DNA of 64,000 nucleotides from Qipengyuania pacifica (GTDB lineage: Bacteria; Pseudomonadota; Alphaproteobacteria; Sphingomonadales; Sphingomonadaceae), in the NCBI RefSeq assembly GCF_019857205.1, contig NZ_JAHWXO010000008.1:62001-126000 (forward strand), read 5' to 3'. The first letter of the stretch is position 1, and each line of letters begins with the position of its first letter. The notes under the pieces are model-generated. The model made no database searches. It was given only the letters and a program-made list of their open reading frames with translations, and was not told the origin of the DNA. The translations under genes were made by a program, and so were the position numbers. Of the stretch, positions 34,510 through 44,854 are shown in pieces.

Positions 34510-35526
34510 TTATTCGCCGCCGTAATCGGCACTCGCCCAGTTGCGTCCATCCTGCGCTCTTGTGCCGAACCCATTATAAAGTGCCTGCGTAATCGTCGAG
34601 ATACGTGAATCGCGGTTGGCGCGTGCATTGAGCTTTTCGCTACGGCTACCATTCTCGACGGCCATGGACGGGCTCTGGCCAGTCACATAAATCGCGGCGG
34701 CAATCGCACGCCCGTCGGGCGTCAGAAAGATACCAATGTCGCTAGCGGTACGAGCCAGCGTACCCGTTTTATGAGCAAGATTGGCGCTTACCGGCAAGAC
34801 CGAGCGCATGCGCCGTTTGCCAGTAGTCGTTTCAAGCATCGCATCCAACAAGACGCGGCGGGAATGCTCGCTCAGCCATTTGCCCTGATAAATGCCGGCA
34901 AGCAGTTGGCCCATCGCGCGCGGGGTTGCGCTATCCTTCGTATCGACGCTCCAGGCCGGATCGATGCTACCGTCCTGGCGAATAAGAGTGGCGATATTGC
35001 GGGTGAGTTCGAAGCCTTCGATACCCGCTCCTCGCATCCATTTATTGACGGCGGACGGTCCACCAACTGCGTTAAGAAGGGCATCGGTGCAGTCGTTGCA
35101 GCTCTTGCTGATCATCAGGCTGAGGTGGCGGTATGCAGGCATATATGCGCCGCCGGGGCGGGGAAGCCGATATTCGCTGGTGAGGCTCCACCGGCCCTCA
35201 TCCACTCCCGCGAGATAGGTAGCTGCAATGGCGACCTTGCTGGTGCTTGCCAAGGGAAACCGCTGATCGGCGAGTACGCCTATTTCCCGGCCAGACGTCA
35301 GATCGACCGCATAGACACCGATCCGCCCATTCGATCCATCGGCAAGCTGAGCAATCCGGCTTTCAAGGGGCGAAGAATAGAGCGTCCCTTGACTCTGAGG
35401 CACGCGCAACTCGGTGCCCAGAGTATTGTCGAATTGCGCTTCGAAGCCGCTTCCCTGTGCGAGCGCCGGGGCGGCAAAGGCCATAGCCCCGATTGCAAGC
35501 AACCGTCCGAAAATTCCTTTTCCCAT
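34510..35526 (-). CDS. Class A beta-lactamase-like serine hydrolase
   Basis: 338 residues from the ATG at 35524-35526 (GGGGT about 5 bases upstream). A signal peptide (GRLLAIGAMAFAAPALAQG) predicts a periplasmic enzyme. The penicillin-recognising fold motifs are present: SxxK as STSK in PLASTSKVAIAA, the KTG triad in NLAHKTGTLARTASDIG, and an ExxxN-like segment FELTRN where class A enzymes have the omega-loop ExxLN. The SDN motif is changed to SCN (ISKSCNDCTDALL), losing the usual aspartate and adding two cysteines. It could be a weak or specialised beta-lactamase or a peptidoglycan-related hydrolase; activity cannot be told from sequence. Confidence 0.85.
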   Translation of the reverse strand: MGKGIFGRLLAIGAMAFAAPALAQGSGFEAQFDNTLGTELRVPQSQGTLYSSPLESRIAQLADGSNGRIGVYAVDLTSGREIGVLADQRFPLASTSKVAIAATYLAGVDEGRWSLTSEYRLPRPGGAYMPAYRHLSLMISKSCNDCTDALLNAVGGPSAVNKWMRGAGIEGFELTRNIATLIRQDGSIDPAWSVDTKDSATPRAMGQLLAGIYQGKWLSEHSRRVLLDAMLETTTGKRRMRSVLPVSANLAHKTGTLARTASDIGIFLTPDGRAIAAAIYVTGQSPSMAVENGSRSEKLNARANRDSRISTITQALYNGFGTRAQDGRNWASADYGGE

Positions 35527-35663
35527 ATCGACCCCATACACCCTCTATGGTTAGGCAAATATTAATGCCTCGAAAATGTGTCGATACAAGGGCATGGCGA
35601 CGAAAGGTGTCGTCAGGAAGACAGTTCATTCCGTCCGGTTGTTACAACTGACCGCGTAAGACG

Positions 35664-36071
35664 CTAGGAATTGACAATAACCTGTTCGATTTTCGCCGTG
35701 GTTTCACCCGACAATGTCTTGTCGATTTCACCGACCAGGCGTTTTTCCAACTCCGAATGATAATGGCGCCGCATTTCGCCAAGCGTTTTAGGATCGGCGA
35801 TCACGAGCACGTCCGAAATCTCTCCGGATATGGATTTCTCGTTCAGCCATTCTGCCGCTGCAGCGCCGTGTGCAAGCTCGTTCAGATCGGTCCGGCCGTG
35901 CTGTTGGCTGACGGGATCCTGATGCTTCACTCCTGCACTGAAGTTCGTGACACTTAGATCCGGTTTTTCGGATGATCCGAGCTTGGGTTCCAAAGCTGTG
36001 CCGCTGTTACGCATCACGATGAAATTTTCCCCATCGACGATGGCAACATGGGCATTGTTGGGAAGGCGCAT
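35664..36071 (-). CDS. Host-attachment-type protein (PF10116-like)
   Basis: 135 residues from the ATG at 36069-36071, with AGGAGA nine bases upstream; the frame extends further up without a site. It resembles the family named after an Agrobacterium protein required for attachment to host cells: N-terminal strand VAIVDGENFIVMRNSG, central EKPDLSV, HGRTDLNELAHGAAAAEWLN, and the end DVLVIADPKTLGEMRRHYH with an eRF1-like alpha-beta fold. It has no signal peptide, so it is cytoplasmic; the attachment name is historical and the true role is uncertain. It diverges from the APH-type kinase gene 104 bases away. Confidence 0.8.
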   Translation of the reverse strand: MRLPNNAHVAIVDGENFIVMRNSGTALEPKLGSSEKPDLSVTNFSAGVKHQDPVSQQHGRTDLNELAHGAAAAEWLNEKSISGEISDVLVIADPKTLGEMRRHYHSELEKRLVGEIDKTLSGETTAKIEQVIVNS

Positions 36072-36175
36072 GGAATTTGTCTCCTGTTGTTTTCGTTTGC
36101 ACGAGATGGAACGAGCGAGAGTGCCAAGAGGTCCAGACTTGAGCGTCGGAGCGTTTCGCGGCACACATTGACCGC

Positions 36176-37525
36176 ATGGGAGAGATCGACGGCGCAAGCG
36201 CGCTTGAACCCGGCCTGGCGAAAGCGCTTGCACGCGTAGGATTGGCTGCACCAGAAGGATTGCGGCGGCTCACCGGCGGGGCCACGATGGAAAGCTGGTT
36301 TTTCTCCAGCGGCGCCGAGGATTTTGTCCTGCGCCGCGCACCCAGCTTGTCATTCATGGAGGGGCGACCCTTCGGCCATGAAGTCGAAGCTGCGATCATA
36401 AACGCCGCTCACAATGCGGGCGTGATGGCACCGGAGGTGGTTGTCGGGCTGGAGCCGGCCGATGGGATCGGCAGTGGCTTCGTCATGCGAGCTTTGCCGG
36501 GTACGGCAGAACCGCGCGTTATCTTGGATATGAAGCAGCCGGGGCGGCTTCTTGAGGAAGTCGCCCGCGACCTTGCGCGAATCCATGCCATACCTCGCTC
36601 CGCACTACCCGACGATGTGCCGGAACTGGATTACGCAGAAGCCGTCGATGGCCTCAAACAGCAATTCGAAGACTCTGGCGGCGACCGGCCTATCATTGCC
36701 CTTGGCCTCAAGTGGCTCCGAGACCATTTGCCGGAGCCTGTCGAGCCAGTGCTCAACCATGGCGACTTCCGTCTTGGCAATTTGCTTGCCGAAGATTCAC
36801 ATCTCACCGGCGTACTGGACTGGGAGTTATGCCACTTCGGGGACCGACACGAAGATCTCGCCTTTGGATGTATGGCCGTCTGGCGGTTTTCGCGGATTGA
36901 TCGCCTCGCGCTGGGGCTTGGCTCGTTAAAAGACTATGTGGTTGCATATGAGCAGGAGAGCGGTTTTGGCGTGGACCTGGATCGCTTCCGTTTCTGGCTG
37001 ATCTATCGCACGGTTTGGTGGGCCCTCGGCTGCCTCCGCATGGCGAGTTTTTGGCGTAGCGGCGATGACCGCATGCTTGAACGCGTCGTGATCTCGCGCC
37101 GCACGAGCGAACAAGAGCTCGACCTGCTTCTGCTGTTGGAAGAGGACTCGCCCGAGGAGGAGCGGGCACGCCCGGTGCCTCCGATTGAGAAACGGCCAGA
37201 GCCGCAGGGGGAGGCGAGTATGGGCGAAATCGCAAGTGCGATTTCGGAATGGTTGGCCACGATAAAAGATCGCATGGAAGGCCATGACCGGTTCCAGCTT
37301 GCAGTGGCACGCAATGCGCTGGGCATGTTGGCGCGGGGCGACCAGATTGTGTCTGAATGCGAAGACAGACATCTCGCGCAGCAATTGCTCCGTGGGGAAT
37401 GCTCTTTGAGAAATCCCGGGGTGCTTGCTGCCCTTCGCCGTGCCGCGTTGGACAAGCTTGTTGCAGACGTGCCCAAATACCCAATGCTCGAACGTGCTCG
37501 CGCAAAGTGGACAGGAGAGGACTGA
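36176..37525 (+). CDS. APH-family phosphotransferase with C-terminal extension
   Basis: 449 residues. The N-terminal ~330 form a choline/aminoglycoside-kinase fold: an ATP-binding lobe (FVLRRAPSLSF), the catalytic loop NHGDFRLGNLL (H-G-D-x-x-x-x-N) and metal-binding DWELCHFGD. The C-terminal ~110 residues are a separate helical domain that I take to be DUF6285-like. It overlaps the acyl-CoA dehydrogenase start (TGATG). The kinase/ACAD pairing matches eukaryotic ACAD10/11 and the levulinate LvaA/LvaC enzymes, where the kinase phosphorylates a 4-hydroxyacyl-CoA. By analogy a hydroxy-fatty-acid role is likely; antibiotic resistance is not. Confidence 0.85.
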   Translation: MGEIDGASALEPGLAKALARVGLAAPEGLRRLTGGATMESWFFSSGAEDFVLRRAPSLSFMEGRPFGHEVEAAIINAAHNAGVMAPEVVVGLEPADGIGSGFVMRALPGTAEPRVILDMKQPGRLLEEVARDLARIHAIPRSALPDDVPELDYAEAVDGLKQQFEDSGGDRPIIALGLKWLRDHLPEPVEPVLNHGDFRLGNLLAEDSHLTGVLDWELCHFGDRHEDLAFGCMAVWRFSRIDRLALGLGSLKDYVVAYEQESGFGVDLDRFRFWLIYRTVWWALGCLRMASFWRSGDDRMLERVVISRRTSEQELDLLLLLEEDSPEEERARPVPPIEKRPEPQGEASMGEIASAISEWLATIKDRMEGHDRFQLAVARNALGMLARGDQIVSECEDRHLAQQLLRGECSLRNPGVLAALRRAALDKLVADVPKYPMLERARAKWTGED

Positions 37526-38811
37526 TGGATTTCGCAATACCGCAAGCGCTCGAGGAGTATTACGCCGAACTCGAAACCTTCATCGGGACGGTCATCGAGC
37601 CGATGGTGGCGAAAGACGACAATCAGCGTTTCTTCGACCACCGTCGGGAAGACGCACGCACGGATTGGGAGCGGGGCGGGCTGCCGTCCCAACTATGGGA
37701 GGAATTGCTGGGCCAGGCCCGGAAGGCTGCAGACGAGGCGGGTCACTGGCGTTTTTCTGCTCCGAAGAGATACGGCGGGAAGGACGGCTCGAACCTGTGG
37801 ATGGCTGTCATCCGTGATCGCTTCGCGCAGCGCGGCCTTGGTCTCCATAACGATCTGCAGAACGAGCATTCCATCGTCGGAAACTTTCCCTTCGTCGCCA
37901 TGTTCGAAACGTTCGGGACTGAGGAGCAGAAACGGGAATTCATCAGTGGCGGTTTCGAAGGGACGCGGCGCGTCGCGTTCGGGCTGACGGAACCCGATCA
38001 TGGCAGCGACGCGACCTGGATGGAAACGACCGCTGTGCGCGAGACTCGCGATGGCGTGGACGGGTGGCGGATCGATGGCGAGAAGATGTGGATCACCGGA
38101 ATGCACGTGGCCACGCATTGCGCGATGTTCGCGCGTACCTCGGGCGAAGATGGCGAGGCCACGGGGATCACCTGCTTTCTCGTCCCCAATCCCACCGAAG
38201 GGCTGCAGATCGAAGAATGGATGTGGACCTTCAACATGCCCACCGACCACCCTCGCCTATCGATAAAAGGGGTTTGGGTCCCGGACAGCGCCATCCTCGG
38301 CAGGGAAGGTCGCGGTTTGGCACTGGCGCAAAGCTTCGTGCACCAGAACCGTATCCGCCAGGCGGCAAGCAGCTTGGGCGCAGCCCAGTTCTGTATCGAA
38401 GAGAGCGTGCGCTATGCGCGAGAGCGAAAGCCGTTTGGGGAAGAATTGGCGAAGAACCAGGCTATTCAGTTCCCTTTGGTTGAACTGTCCACTCAATGCG
38501 AAATGCTGCGCCTGCTGATCTACAAGACCGCATGGGAAATGGACGCACTGGACCATGAGGAGATCGAGAAGACGATGTCCGACAAGGTTTCGATGTGCAA
38601 CTACTGGGCAAACCGGCTGGTTTGCGAAGCCGCGGATCGGGCGATGCAGGTGCACGGCGGCATCGGCTACTCACGCCACAAGCCGTTCGAGCACATCTAT
38701 CGCCACCATCGCCGCTACCGCATCACCGAAGGTGCGGAGGAAATCCAGATGCGTAAGGTGGCTGCGTACCTGTTCGGCTACCTTGGTCCGAAGCGCGGGA
38801 AATACGGGTGA
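37525..38811 (+). CDS. Acyl-CoA dehydrogenase (ACAD10/11-like)
   Basis: 428 residues from the ATG at 37525, with AGGAGAGG just upstream; the larger upstream open frame is spurious. The FAD-dependent fold is clear: FGLTEPDHGSDATWMET at the flavin-binding region, DGWRIDGEKMWITGM, the substrate/dimer segment ARERKPFGEELAKNQ, and the C-terminal QVHGGIGYSRHKPFEHIYR followed by ITEGAEEIQMRKVAA with candidate catalytic glutamates. It is translationally coupled to the APH kinase gene (stop and start share bases). In ACAD11/LvaC-type pairs this enzyme removes the phosphate and forms the enoyl-CoA. Confidence 0.92.
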   Translation: MDFAIPQALEEYYAELETFIGTVIEPMVAKDDNQRFFDHRREDARTDWERGGLPSQLWEELLGQARKAADEAGHWRFSAPKRYGGKDGSNLWMAVIRDRFAQRGLGLHNDLQNEHSIVGNFPFVAMFETFGTEEQKREFISGGFEGTRRVAFGLTEPDHGSDATWMETTAVRETRDGVDGWRIDGEKMWITGMHVATHCAMFARTSGEDGEATGITCFLVPNPTEGLQIEEWMWTFNMPTDHPRLSIKGVWVPDSAILGREGRGLALAQSFVHQNRIRQAASSLGAAQFCIEESVRYARERKPFGEELAKNQAIQFPLVELSTQCEMLRLLIYKTAWEMDALDHEEIEKTMSDKVSMCNYWANRLVCEAADRAMQVHGGIGYSRHKPFEHIYRHHRRYRITEGAEEIQMRKVAAYLFGYLGPKRGKYG

Positions 38812-38877
38812 TCGACAAACGACATTGCCAAGCCCCCCCGGGATGCTAGCCATTGCAGCGACTTGAGGGAGTTATCA

Positions 38878-41064
38878 ATGATCGCACGTATATCGCTGGT
38901 TGCCGCACTGCTCGTGACCACTGCACCGCTCGCTGCACAGGGGGCGCCGATCGTGCTTCCGGGTGCGCCGGGCGCGGAGCCCCGCGTCATCGACGCAGCA
39001 GAAGCCATTGCTCTTTCCGATACACGCTTTTCGCCAGCCGATGTGTCTTTCATGCAGGGAATGATCGTCCATCATCAGCAAGCTGTCGATATGGCGAAAC
39101 TGGTCCGGCAGCGCACCAATAACGAAGCGGTGCTAAAGACGGCCGATCGGATCGAAGCGGGGCAGAAAGACGAAATGGATTTCATGCGGACCTGGCTGGA
39201 GGACCGCAATCTTGACGTGGCCATGCAGGGCATGGGCCATGCCCATCACACGATGAAAGGAATGGCGTCGCCGGAGCAGATGCGCGAACTGGCCGCCGCG
39301 AACGGCACCGCCTTCGACCGCCTGTTTCTCGAGCTCATGGTCGCCCACCACCTAGGGGCGGTTGACATGGTGGATGAACTGCATGGCGTGTCGGGCAGCG
39401 CCTACGATCCGGTGATGTACGAATTCACCAATGATGTCGTCAGCGACCAGCGGTCCGAAATCGATAGAATGAATGCAACGCTTGCGACGCTCTCGACCGA
39501 TCCGCGCGCAACGCTGAAGCCCGGTTTTCGCGACGCGGGCGAGGCGATTTCCAATATGCGCCACGTGGTGGCGCTGCAAAAGCCTGCAGGATTCTTCGAC
39601 CCCGAAAACCCGGCTCAGTTGCAGCCGATCAAGGAGCGCGACAAAGGCAAGGACGAAGCGAAGAATACCTCTCGCAGGGACGGCGACGAGGAGGAAGACG
39701 AGCCTCAATTCGGCGAGCGCGGTTCGCTGCTGAGCTTTGCCTTCACCGATATGGCTTTCAGCGGCGATATGATGGTTGCGGGTAGTTACCACGGTTTCAA
39801 CACTTATCGTCTCGGACAGGACGGCGTGCCGCAACTGATCAGCTCGGTCGTGTGCCCGGGCGGACAGGGCGATGTATCTATTGCCGGCAATCTGCTGGTC
39901 ATGAGCGTCGAAGATCGCCGGGGCCGGATCGACTGCGGCCTTGAAGGAGTGGATGACAAGGTCAGCGACGAGCGTTTCCGCGGGCTGCGTATTTTCGACA
40001 TCTCCGACATCACGCGTCCCAAGCAGGTCGGTCTGGTGCAGACCTGTCGCGGCAGCCATACCCATTCGATCGTCGACGCCGACGATCGCCGTCTGATCGT
40101 GTATAATTCGGGCACAAGCTATGTGCGCGATTCCGAAGAGGTTCCGGGTTGCTTCAGCGCGGGCGGTGATAACACGGCGCTCTTCAGCATCGACGTGATC
40201 GAGATTCCCGTCGCCGATCCATCGAAAGCCCGCATTGTTGACCGGCCCCGGGTATTTGCCCGCGATGGCGAAATTGCCGGTCTGTGGGGCGGGGGCGATC
40301 ACGGCGACGGCACGCAGGACACCAGTCAGACGAACCAGTGCCACGACATTACCGTTTTCCCGGCAAAGAAGCTGGCGGCCGGGGCATGTTCGGGCAATGG
40401 CATCATTCTCGACATCTCCGATCCCTTGAAGCCGCAGCGCATCGACGATGTGACCGACAAAGGGTTTGCCTATTGGCATTCGGCCACCTTCAACAATGAT
40501 GGTACCAAAGTGCTATTCACCGACGAATGGGGCGGGGGCGGCCGGCCGCGCTGCCAGGCCGGCGACCCCAAAAACTGGGGCGCGGACGCGTTCTACGGAA
40601 TCGAGAACGGCAAACTGGTTTACCGCGGGACCTACAAACTTCCGGCGCCGCAGGGCGACAAGGAAAACTGCGTTGCCCATAACGGATCGATCATCCCCGT
40701 TCCCGGGCGCGATATCTTCGTGCAGGCGTGGTATCAGGGCGGCATCAGCGTGATCGACTTCACCGACGATCAGAACATCCACGAAATCGCCTATTTCGAC
40801 CGCGGGCCGATCGACAAGGATCAACTCGTCACGGGCGGTTACTGGTCGGCCTATTGGTACAAGGGGCGGATCTATGCGACGGAAATCAGCCGCGGTCTGG
40901 ATGTGTTCGCACTCGAACCGAGCGAATTCCTGACGGCCGAGGAGATCGCGGCTGCAGAAGGTGCGCTGTACGCCGATGGCGTCTTCAACCCGCAAACACA
41001 GACCCAGGTGACATGGCCCGACGCGCTGGTTGCGGCAGCCGAGGACAGCCGCAAAGGCGGATGA
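38878..41064 (+). CDS. Exported DUF305-LVIVD fusion protein
   Basis: 728 residues from the ATG at 38878 (GAGGGAG about 9 bases upstream). Signal peptide MIARISLVAALLVTTAPLAA. Residues ~45-200 hold two DUF305-like copies with paired histidines and methionines: MIVHHQQAVDMAKL, MGHAHHTMKGM, then MVAHHLGAVDMVDEL. DUF305 is thought to bind metal, possibly copper. A charged linker follows (KERDKGKDEAKN), and from ~275 to the end LVIVD-type beta-propeller repeats (FRGLRIFDISDITRPKQV, GIILDISDPLKPQRI, GISVIDFTDDQNIHEI). Function unknown; a periplasmic or surface metal-related role is inferred. A strong hairpin closes the gene. Confidence 0.88.
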   Translation: MIARISLVAALLVTTAPLAAQGAPIVLPGAPGAEPRVIDAAEAIALSDTRFSPADVSFMQGMIVHHQQAVDMAKLVRQRTNNEAVLKTADRIEAGQKDEMDFMRTWLEDRNLDVAMQGMGHAHHTMKGMASPEQMRELAAANGTAFDRLFLELMVAHHLGAVDMVDELHGVSGSAYDPVMYEFTNDVVSDQRSEIDRMNATLATLSTDPRATLKPGFRDAGEAISNMRHVVALQKPAGFFDPENPAQLQPIKERDKGKDEAKNTSRRDGDEEEDEPQFGERGSLLSFAFTDMAFSGDMMVAGSYHGFNTYRLGQDGVPQLISSVVCPGGQGDVSIAGNLLVMSVEDRRGRIDCGLEGVDDKVSDERFRGLRIFDISDITRPKQVGLVQTCRGSHTHSIVDADDRRLIVYNSGTSYVRDSEEVPGCFSAGGDNTALFSIDVIEIPVADPSKARIVDRPRVFARDGEIAGLWGGGDHGDGTQDTSQTNQCHDITVFPAKKLAAGACSGNGIILDISDPLKPQRIDDVTDKGFAYWHSATFNNDGTKVLFTDEWGGGGRPRCQAGDPKNWGADAFYGIENGKLVYRGTYKLPAPQGDKENCVAHNGSIIPVPGRDIFVQAWYQGGISVIDFTDDQNIHEIAYFDRGPIDKDQLVTGGYWSAYWYKGRIYATEISRGLDVFALEPSEFLTAEEIAAAEGALYADGVFNPQTQTQVTWPDALVAAAEDSRKGG

Positions 41065-41091
41065 ATTCTCCGTCTCGACTGCGCTAACGAG

Positions 41092-41126
41092 AAGGCCCCC
41101 GCCGATCGGATCAGCGGGGGCCTTTC
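41092..41126 (+). terminator. Intrinsic terminator after the DUF305-LVIVD gene
   Basis: AAGGCCCCCGC at 41092-41102 pairs with GCGGGGGCCTT at 41114-41124 (11 bp, loop 11), ending in TTTC. It also separates the convergent DUF4168 gene. Confidence 0.85.
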
Positions 41127-41145
41127 GATATGAGGGATTGGAACC

Positions 41146-41547
41146 CTAGCCGGCGGGTTGGGACTGCACTTCTGCGGCCGCGAGCTGTACACGCTGGGCC
41201 AGCGCCGGATCGGTTTGCATTGCCGTACCGATTGCATTGAATGTTTCGGCATCGAGACCGGAGTTGGCAACAATTTGCGCAGCCTGTTGCTGCTTGGCAG
41301 CTTCATCACCCGACAGAGTCTGAATTTCGACGACCGCTGCAGCGAAGCTTTTCACCTGTGTATCGGTAAATTCTGCATCAGAGGACTGTTCACCCATTGC
41401 CGGGCTTGCCGGCGCATCCTGAGCAGGTGCTTCCTGGGCTGGCATAGTGGTTGCCGGATCCGCGGTCTGTTCTTCCATGGACTGAGCGGCAGCACCGCTA
41501 GCAAGAACCATGGCGGAGCCTGCGAGAAGAATATTGAGGGTTTTCAT
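41146..41547 (-). CDS. Exported DUF4168 domain protein
   Basis: 133 residues from the ATG at 41545-41547 (AAGGAAAA upstream). A signal peptide ends at GAAAQS. A disordered Ala/Pro/Glu region (residues ~23-60) is followed by the DUF4168 helical domain: FTDTQVKSFAAAVVEIQTLS, then VANSGLDAETFNAIGTAMQT and LAQRVQLAAAEVQ. DUF4168 proteins are small envelope proteins of unknown function, common in alphaproteobacteria. Single gene, with a hairpin on each side. Confidence 0.85.
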   Translation of the reverse strand: MKTLNILLAGSAMVLASGAAAQSMEEQTADPATTMPAQEAPAQDAPASPAMGEQSSDAEFTDTQVKSFAAAVVEIQTLSGDEAAKQQQAAQIVANSGLDAETFNAIGTAMQTDPALAQRVQLAAAEVQSQPAG

Positions 41548-41720
41548 AGTGTTTTCCTTTGGACTGGTGTCCCCTGTGCAACCGATATGCGCATGATGGT
41601 CGGCATTGCGAACAGCTGGTGGGTTCAATTGTGTCTAAAGGAAGGCAGATACCCAGACATGTCGCTCACCTGCGATGAGTTGAGTGCAGCAAGTTGGGCG
41701 ACACTTGCGAATCTCTAAAG

Positions 41721-41752
41721 AAAAGGCCCGGCAGGATCGCTCCTGCCGGGCC
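41721..41752 (-). terminator. groEL terminator
   Basis: Perfect 12-bp stem GGCCCGGCAGGA / TCCTGCCGGGCC at 41725-41752 with a 4-base loop, followed on the minus strand by TTTTC. It lies 27 bases after the groEL stop. Confidence 0.92.
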
Positions 41753-41778
41753 CAATCTCCGGGTTGGTCGAATAGGAC

Positions 41779-43461
<1,683 letters not shown>

Positions 43462-43513
43462 TCAGATTACTGAAGTTGACACAGTTGACAGTGTCATGAC
43501 GAAGGAGATGGGC

Positions 43514-43801
43514 TCAGCCCATGATCCCCATGATGTCGCTTTCCTTCATGATCAGCAGGTCTTCGCCATCGAGCTTGACCTCGGTGCCGGACCATTTGCC
43601 GAACAGAACGCGATCGCCAGCCTTGACGTCGAGCGGGGTAACCGTGCCGTCTTCAGCCTTGGCGCCCGAACCGACGGCGACGATTTCGCCTTCGCTGGGC
43701 TTTTCCTTGGCGCTGTCGGGGATGATGATGCCGCCTGCGGTCTTCTCATCAGCTTCGATGCGACGGACCAGTACGCGGTCATGCAGCGGACGAAATGCCA
43801 T
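43514..43801 (-). CDS. groS: 10-kDa co-chaperonin GroES
   Basis: 95 residues. It starts [20 protein letters not shown] and has the mobile loop [16 protein letters not shown] that contacts GroEL, then [11 protein letters not shown] and the C-terminal [10 protein letters not shown]. The gene is preceded by a CIRCE element 35 bases before its ATG and by a sigma-32-like promoter, so expression is likely repressed by HrcA and raised by heat shock. Confidence 0.99.
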   Translation of the reverse strand: MAFRPLHDRVLVRRIEADEKTAGGIIIPDSAKEKPSEGEIVAVGSGAKAEDGTVTPLDVKAGDRVLFGKWSGTEVKLDGEDLLIMKESDIMGIMG

Positions 43802-43835
43802 TGTGTGTGACCTCTTGAATGAGTGTGAATGTTCG

Positions 43836-43862
43836 TTGGCACTCCCACATCGAGAGTGCCAG
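43836..43862 (-). promoter_or_regulatory. CIRCE element (HrcA operator) of groESL
   Basis: On the minus strand CTGGCACTC, 9 bases, GAGTGCCAA, matching the consensus TTAGCACTC-N9-GAGTGCTAA at most positions with exactly the right spacer. It sits between the promoter and the groES start. Confidence 0.93.
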
Positions 43863-43870
43863 CGAGGGGC

Positions 43871-43899
43871 ATTTGGGGTCAGGCGCCAAGGGTGTCAAC
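43871..43899 (-). promoter_or_regulatory. Sigma-32-like heat-shock promoter of groESL
   Basis: On the minus strand GTTGACA (-35) is followed by a 14-base spacer and CCCCAAAT (-10, 43871-43878), close to the RpoH pattern CTTGAA-N13-17-CCCCAT. It lies immediately upstream of CIRCE. Confidence 0.7.
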
Positions 43900-44019
43900 G
43901 GGGGCAGAGGGAAAAAATTCGGTCGGCGCGACAGGCCGGGGCAGGGGGTGGCCAAGACGCGCCCGGTTCCCTATCGCGCGCCCCAATTTCCAGATTAGCC
44001 AGCAAGAGGCCAGCCCGTC

Positions 44020-44853
44020 ATGACGACCGACAAAACCATTGCCGCATTGACCATTCCCGAACAGATCTGGCTGTGGTTGCGCTTGAACATGGTGGAAATC
44101 GCCGGCGCCTTCGCCGTGCTGGTCATCGGCCTGCTGCTGGCAGGGATCCTGTCGGGTTGGGTGGCGCGCGCACTGAACCGGTCCGACCGCATCGATCCCA
44201 CGGTCGCCAACTTTCTTTCCAACTTGGTCAAATATGCGCTGTGGGCGCTGGTGCTGGTCACCGTGCTGGCACAGTTCGGCGTGGAAACGACCAGCATCCT
44301 CGCTGCATTGGGCGGTATGGCGCTGGCCGTTGGCCTGGCTTTACAAGGCACGCTCAGCAATGTGGCATCGGGTGTGATGATCCTGGTGCAGAAGCCGTTC
44401 AAGATCGGGGAATCGATCAATGCCGGTTCCATTTCCGGTACCGTCCAGCAGATCGGCTTGTTCACGACCGAGCTCAAGCAGTTCGACGGCCTGTTCGTCA
44501 TGGTCCCCAATTCGGAGCTGTGGAACCAGGCGATCGTCAATCTCAATCGTCATCCGACCCGCCGGCTCGAACTGATCGTGGGCATTGCCTATGATGACAG
44601 CATGCAGCAGGCGCGCCAGGAATTGCTGGCACTGGCCGAAGCGGATGAGCGCGTGCTGAAGGATCCGGCACCGCAGACCTTCGTCAGCTCGCTCGACGAC
44701 AGTTCGGTGGGCATCGGCATGCGCGTGTGGTGCGCCACAGGTGATTATCTGGCGCTTTCCTGGGATCTGACCGAGGCGACCAAGGCGCGTTTCGACGACG
44801 TCGGTATTTCGATCCCGTTCCCGCAGCGCGACATCTGGCAGCGCAGCGCCTGA
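44020..44853 (+). CDS. Small MscS-type mechanosensitive channel
   Basis: 277 residues, the size and layout of E. coli MscS (286). Three helices lie near residues 25-48, 65-90 and the pore helix 95-120 (LAALGGMALAVGLALQGTLS with the alternating G/A pattern). The beta domain follows (KPFKIGESINAGSISGTVQQ), then DGLFVMVPNSELWNQAI and the alpha-beta vestibule. It gates in response to membrane tension during osmotic downshock. It diverges from groES and is convergent with the MATE gene, the two stops only 1 base apart. Confidence 0.94.
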   Translation: MTTDKTIAALTIPEQIWLWLRLNMVEIAGAFAVLVIGLLLAGILSGWVARALNRSDRIDPTVANFLSNLVKYALWALVLVTVLAQFGVETTSILAALGGMALAVGLALQGTLSNVASGVMILVQKPFKIGESINAGSISGTVQQIGLFTTELKQFDGLFVMVPNSELWNQAIVNLNRHPTRRLELIVGIAYDDSMQQARQELLALAEADERVLKDPAPQTFVSSLDDSSVGIGMRVWCATGDYLALSWDLTEATKARFDDVGISIPFPQRDIWQRSA

Positions 44854-44854
44854 G

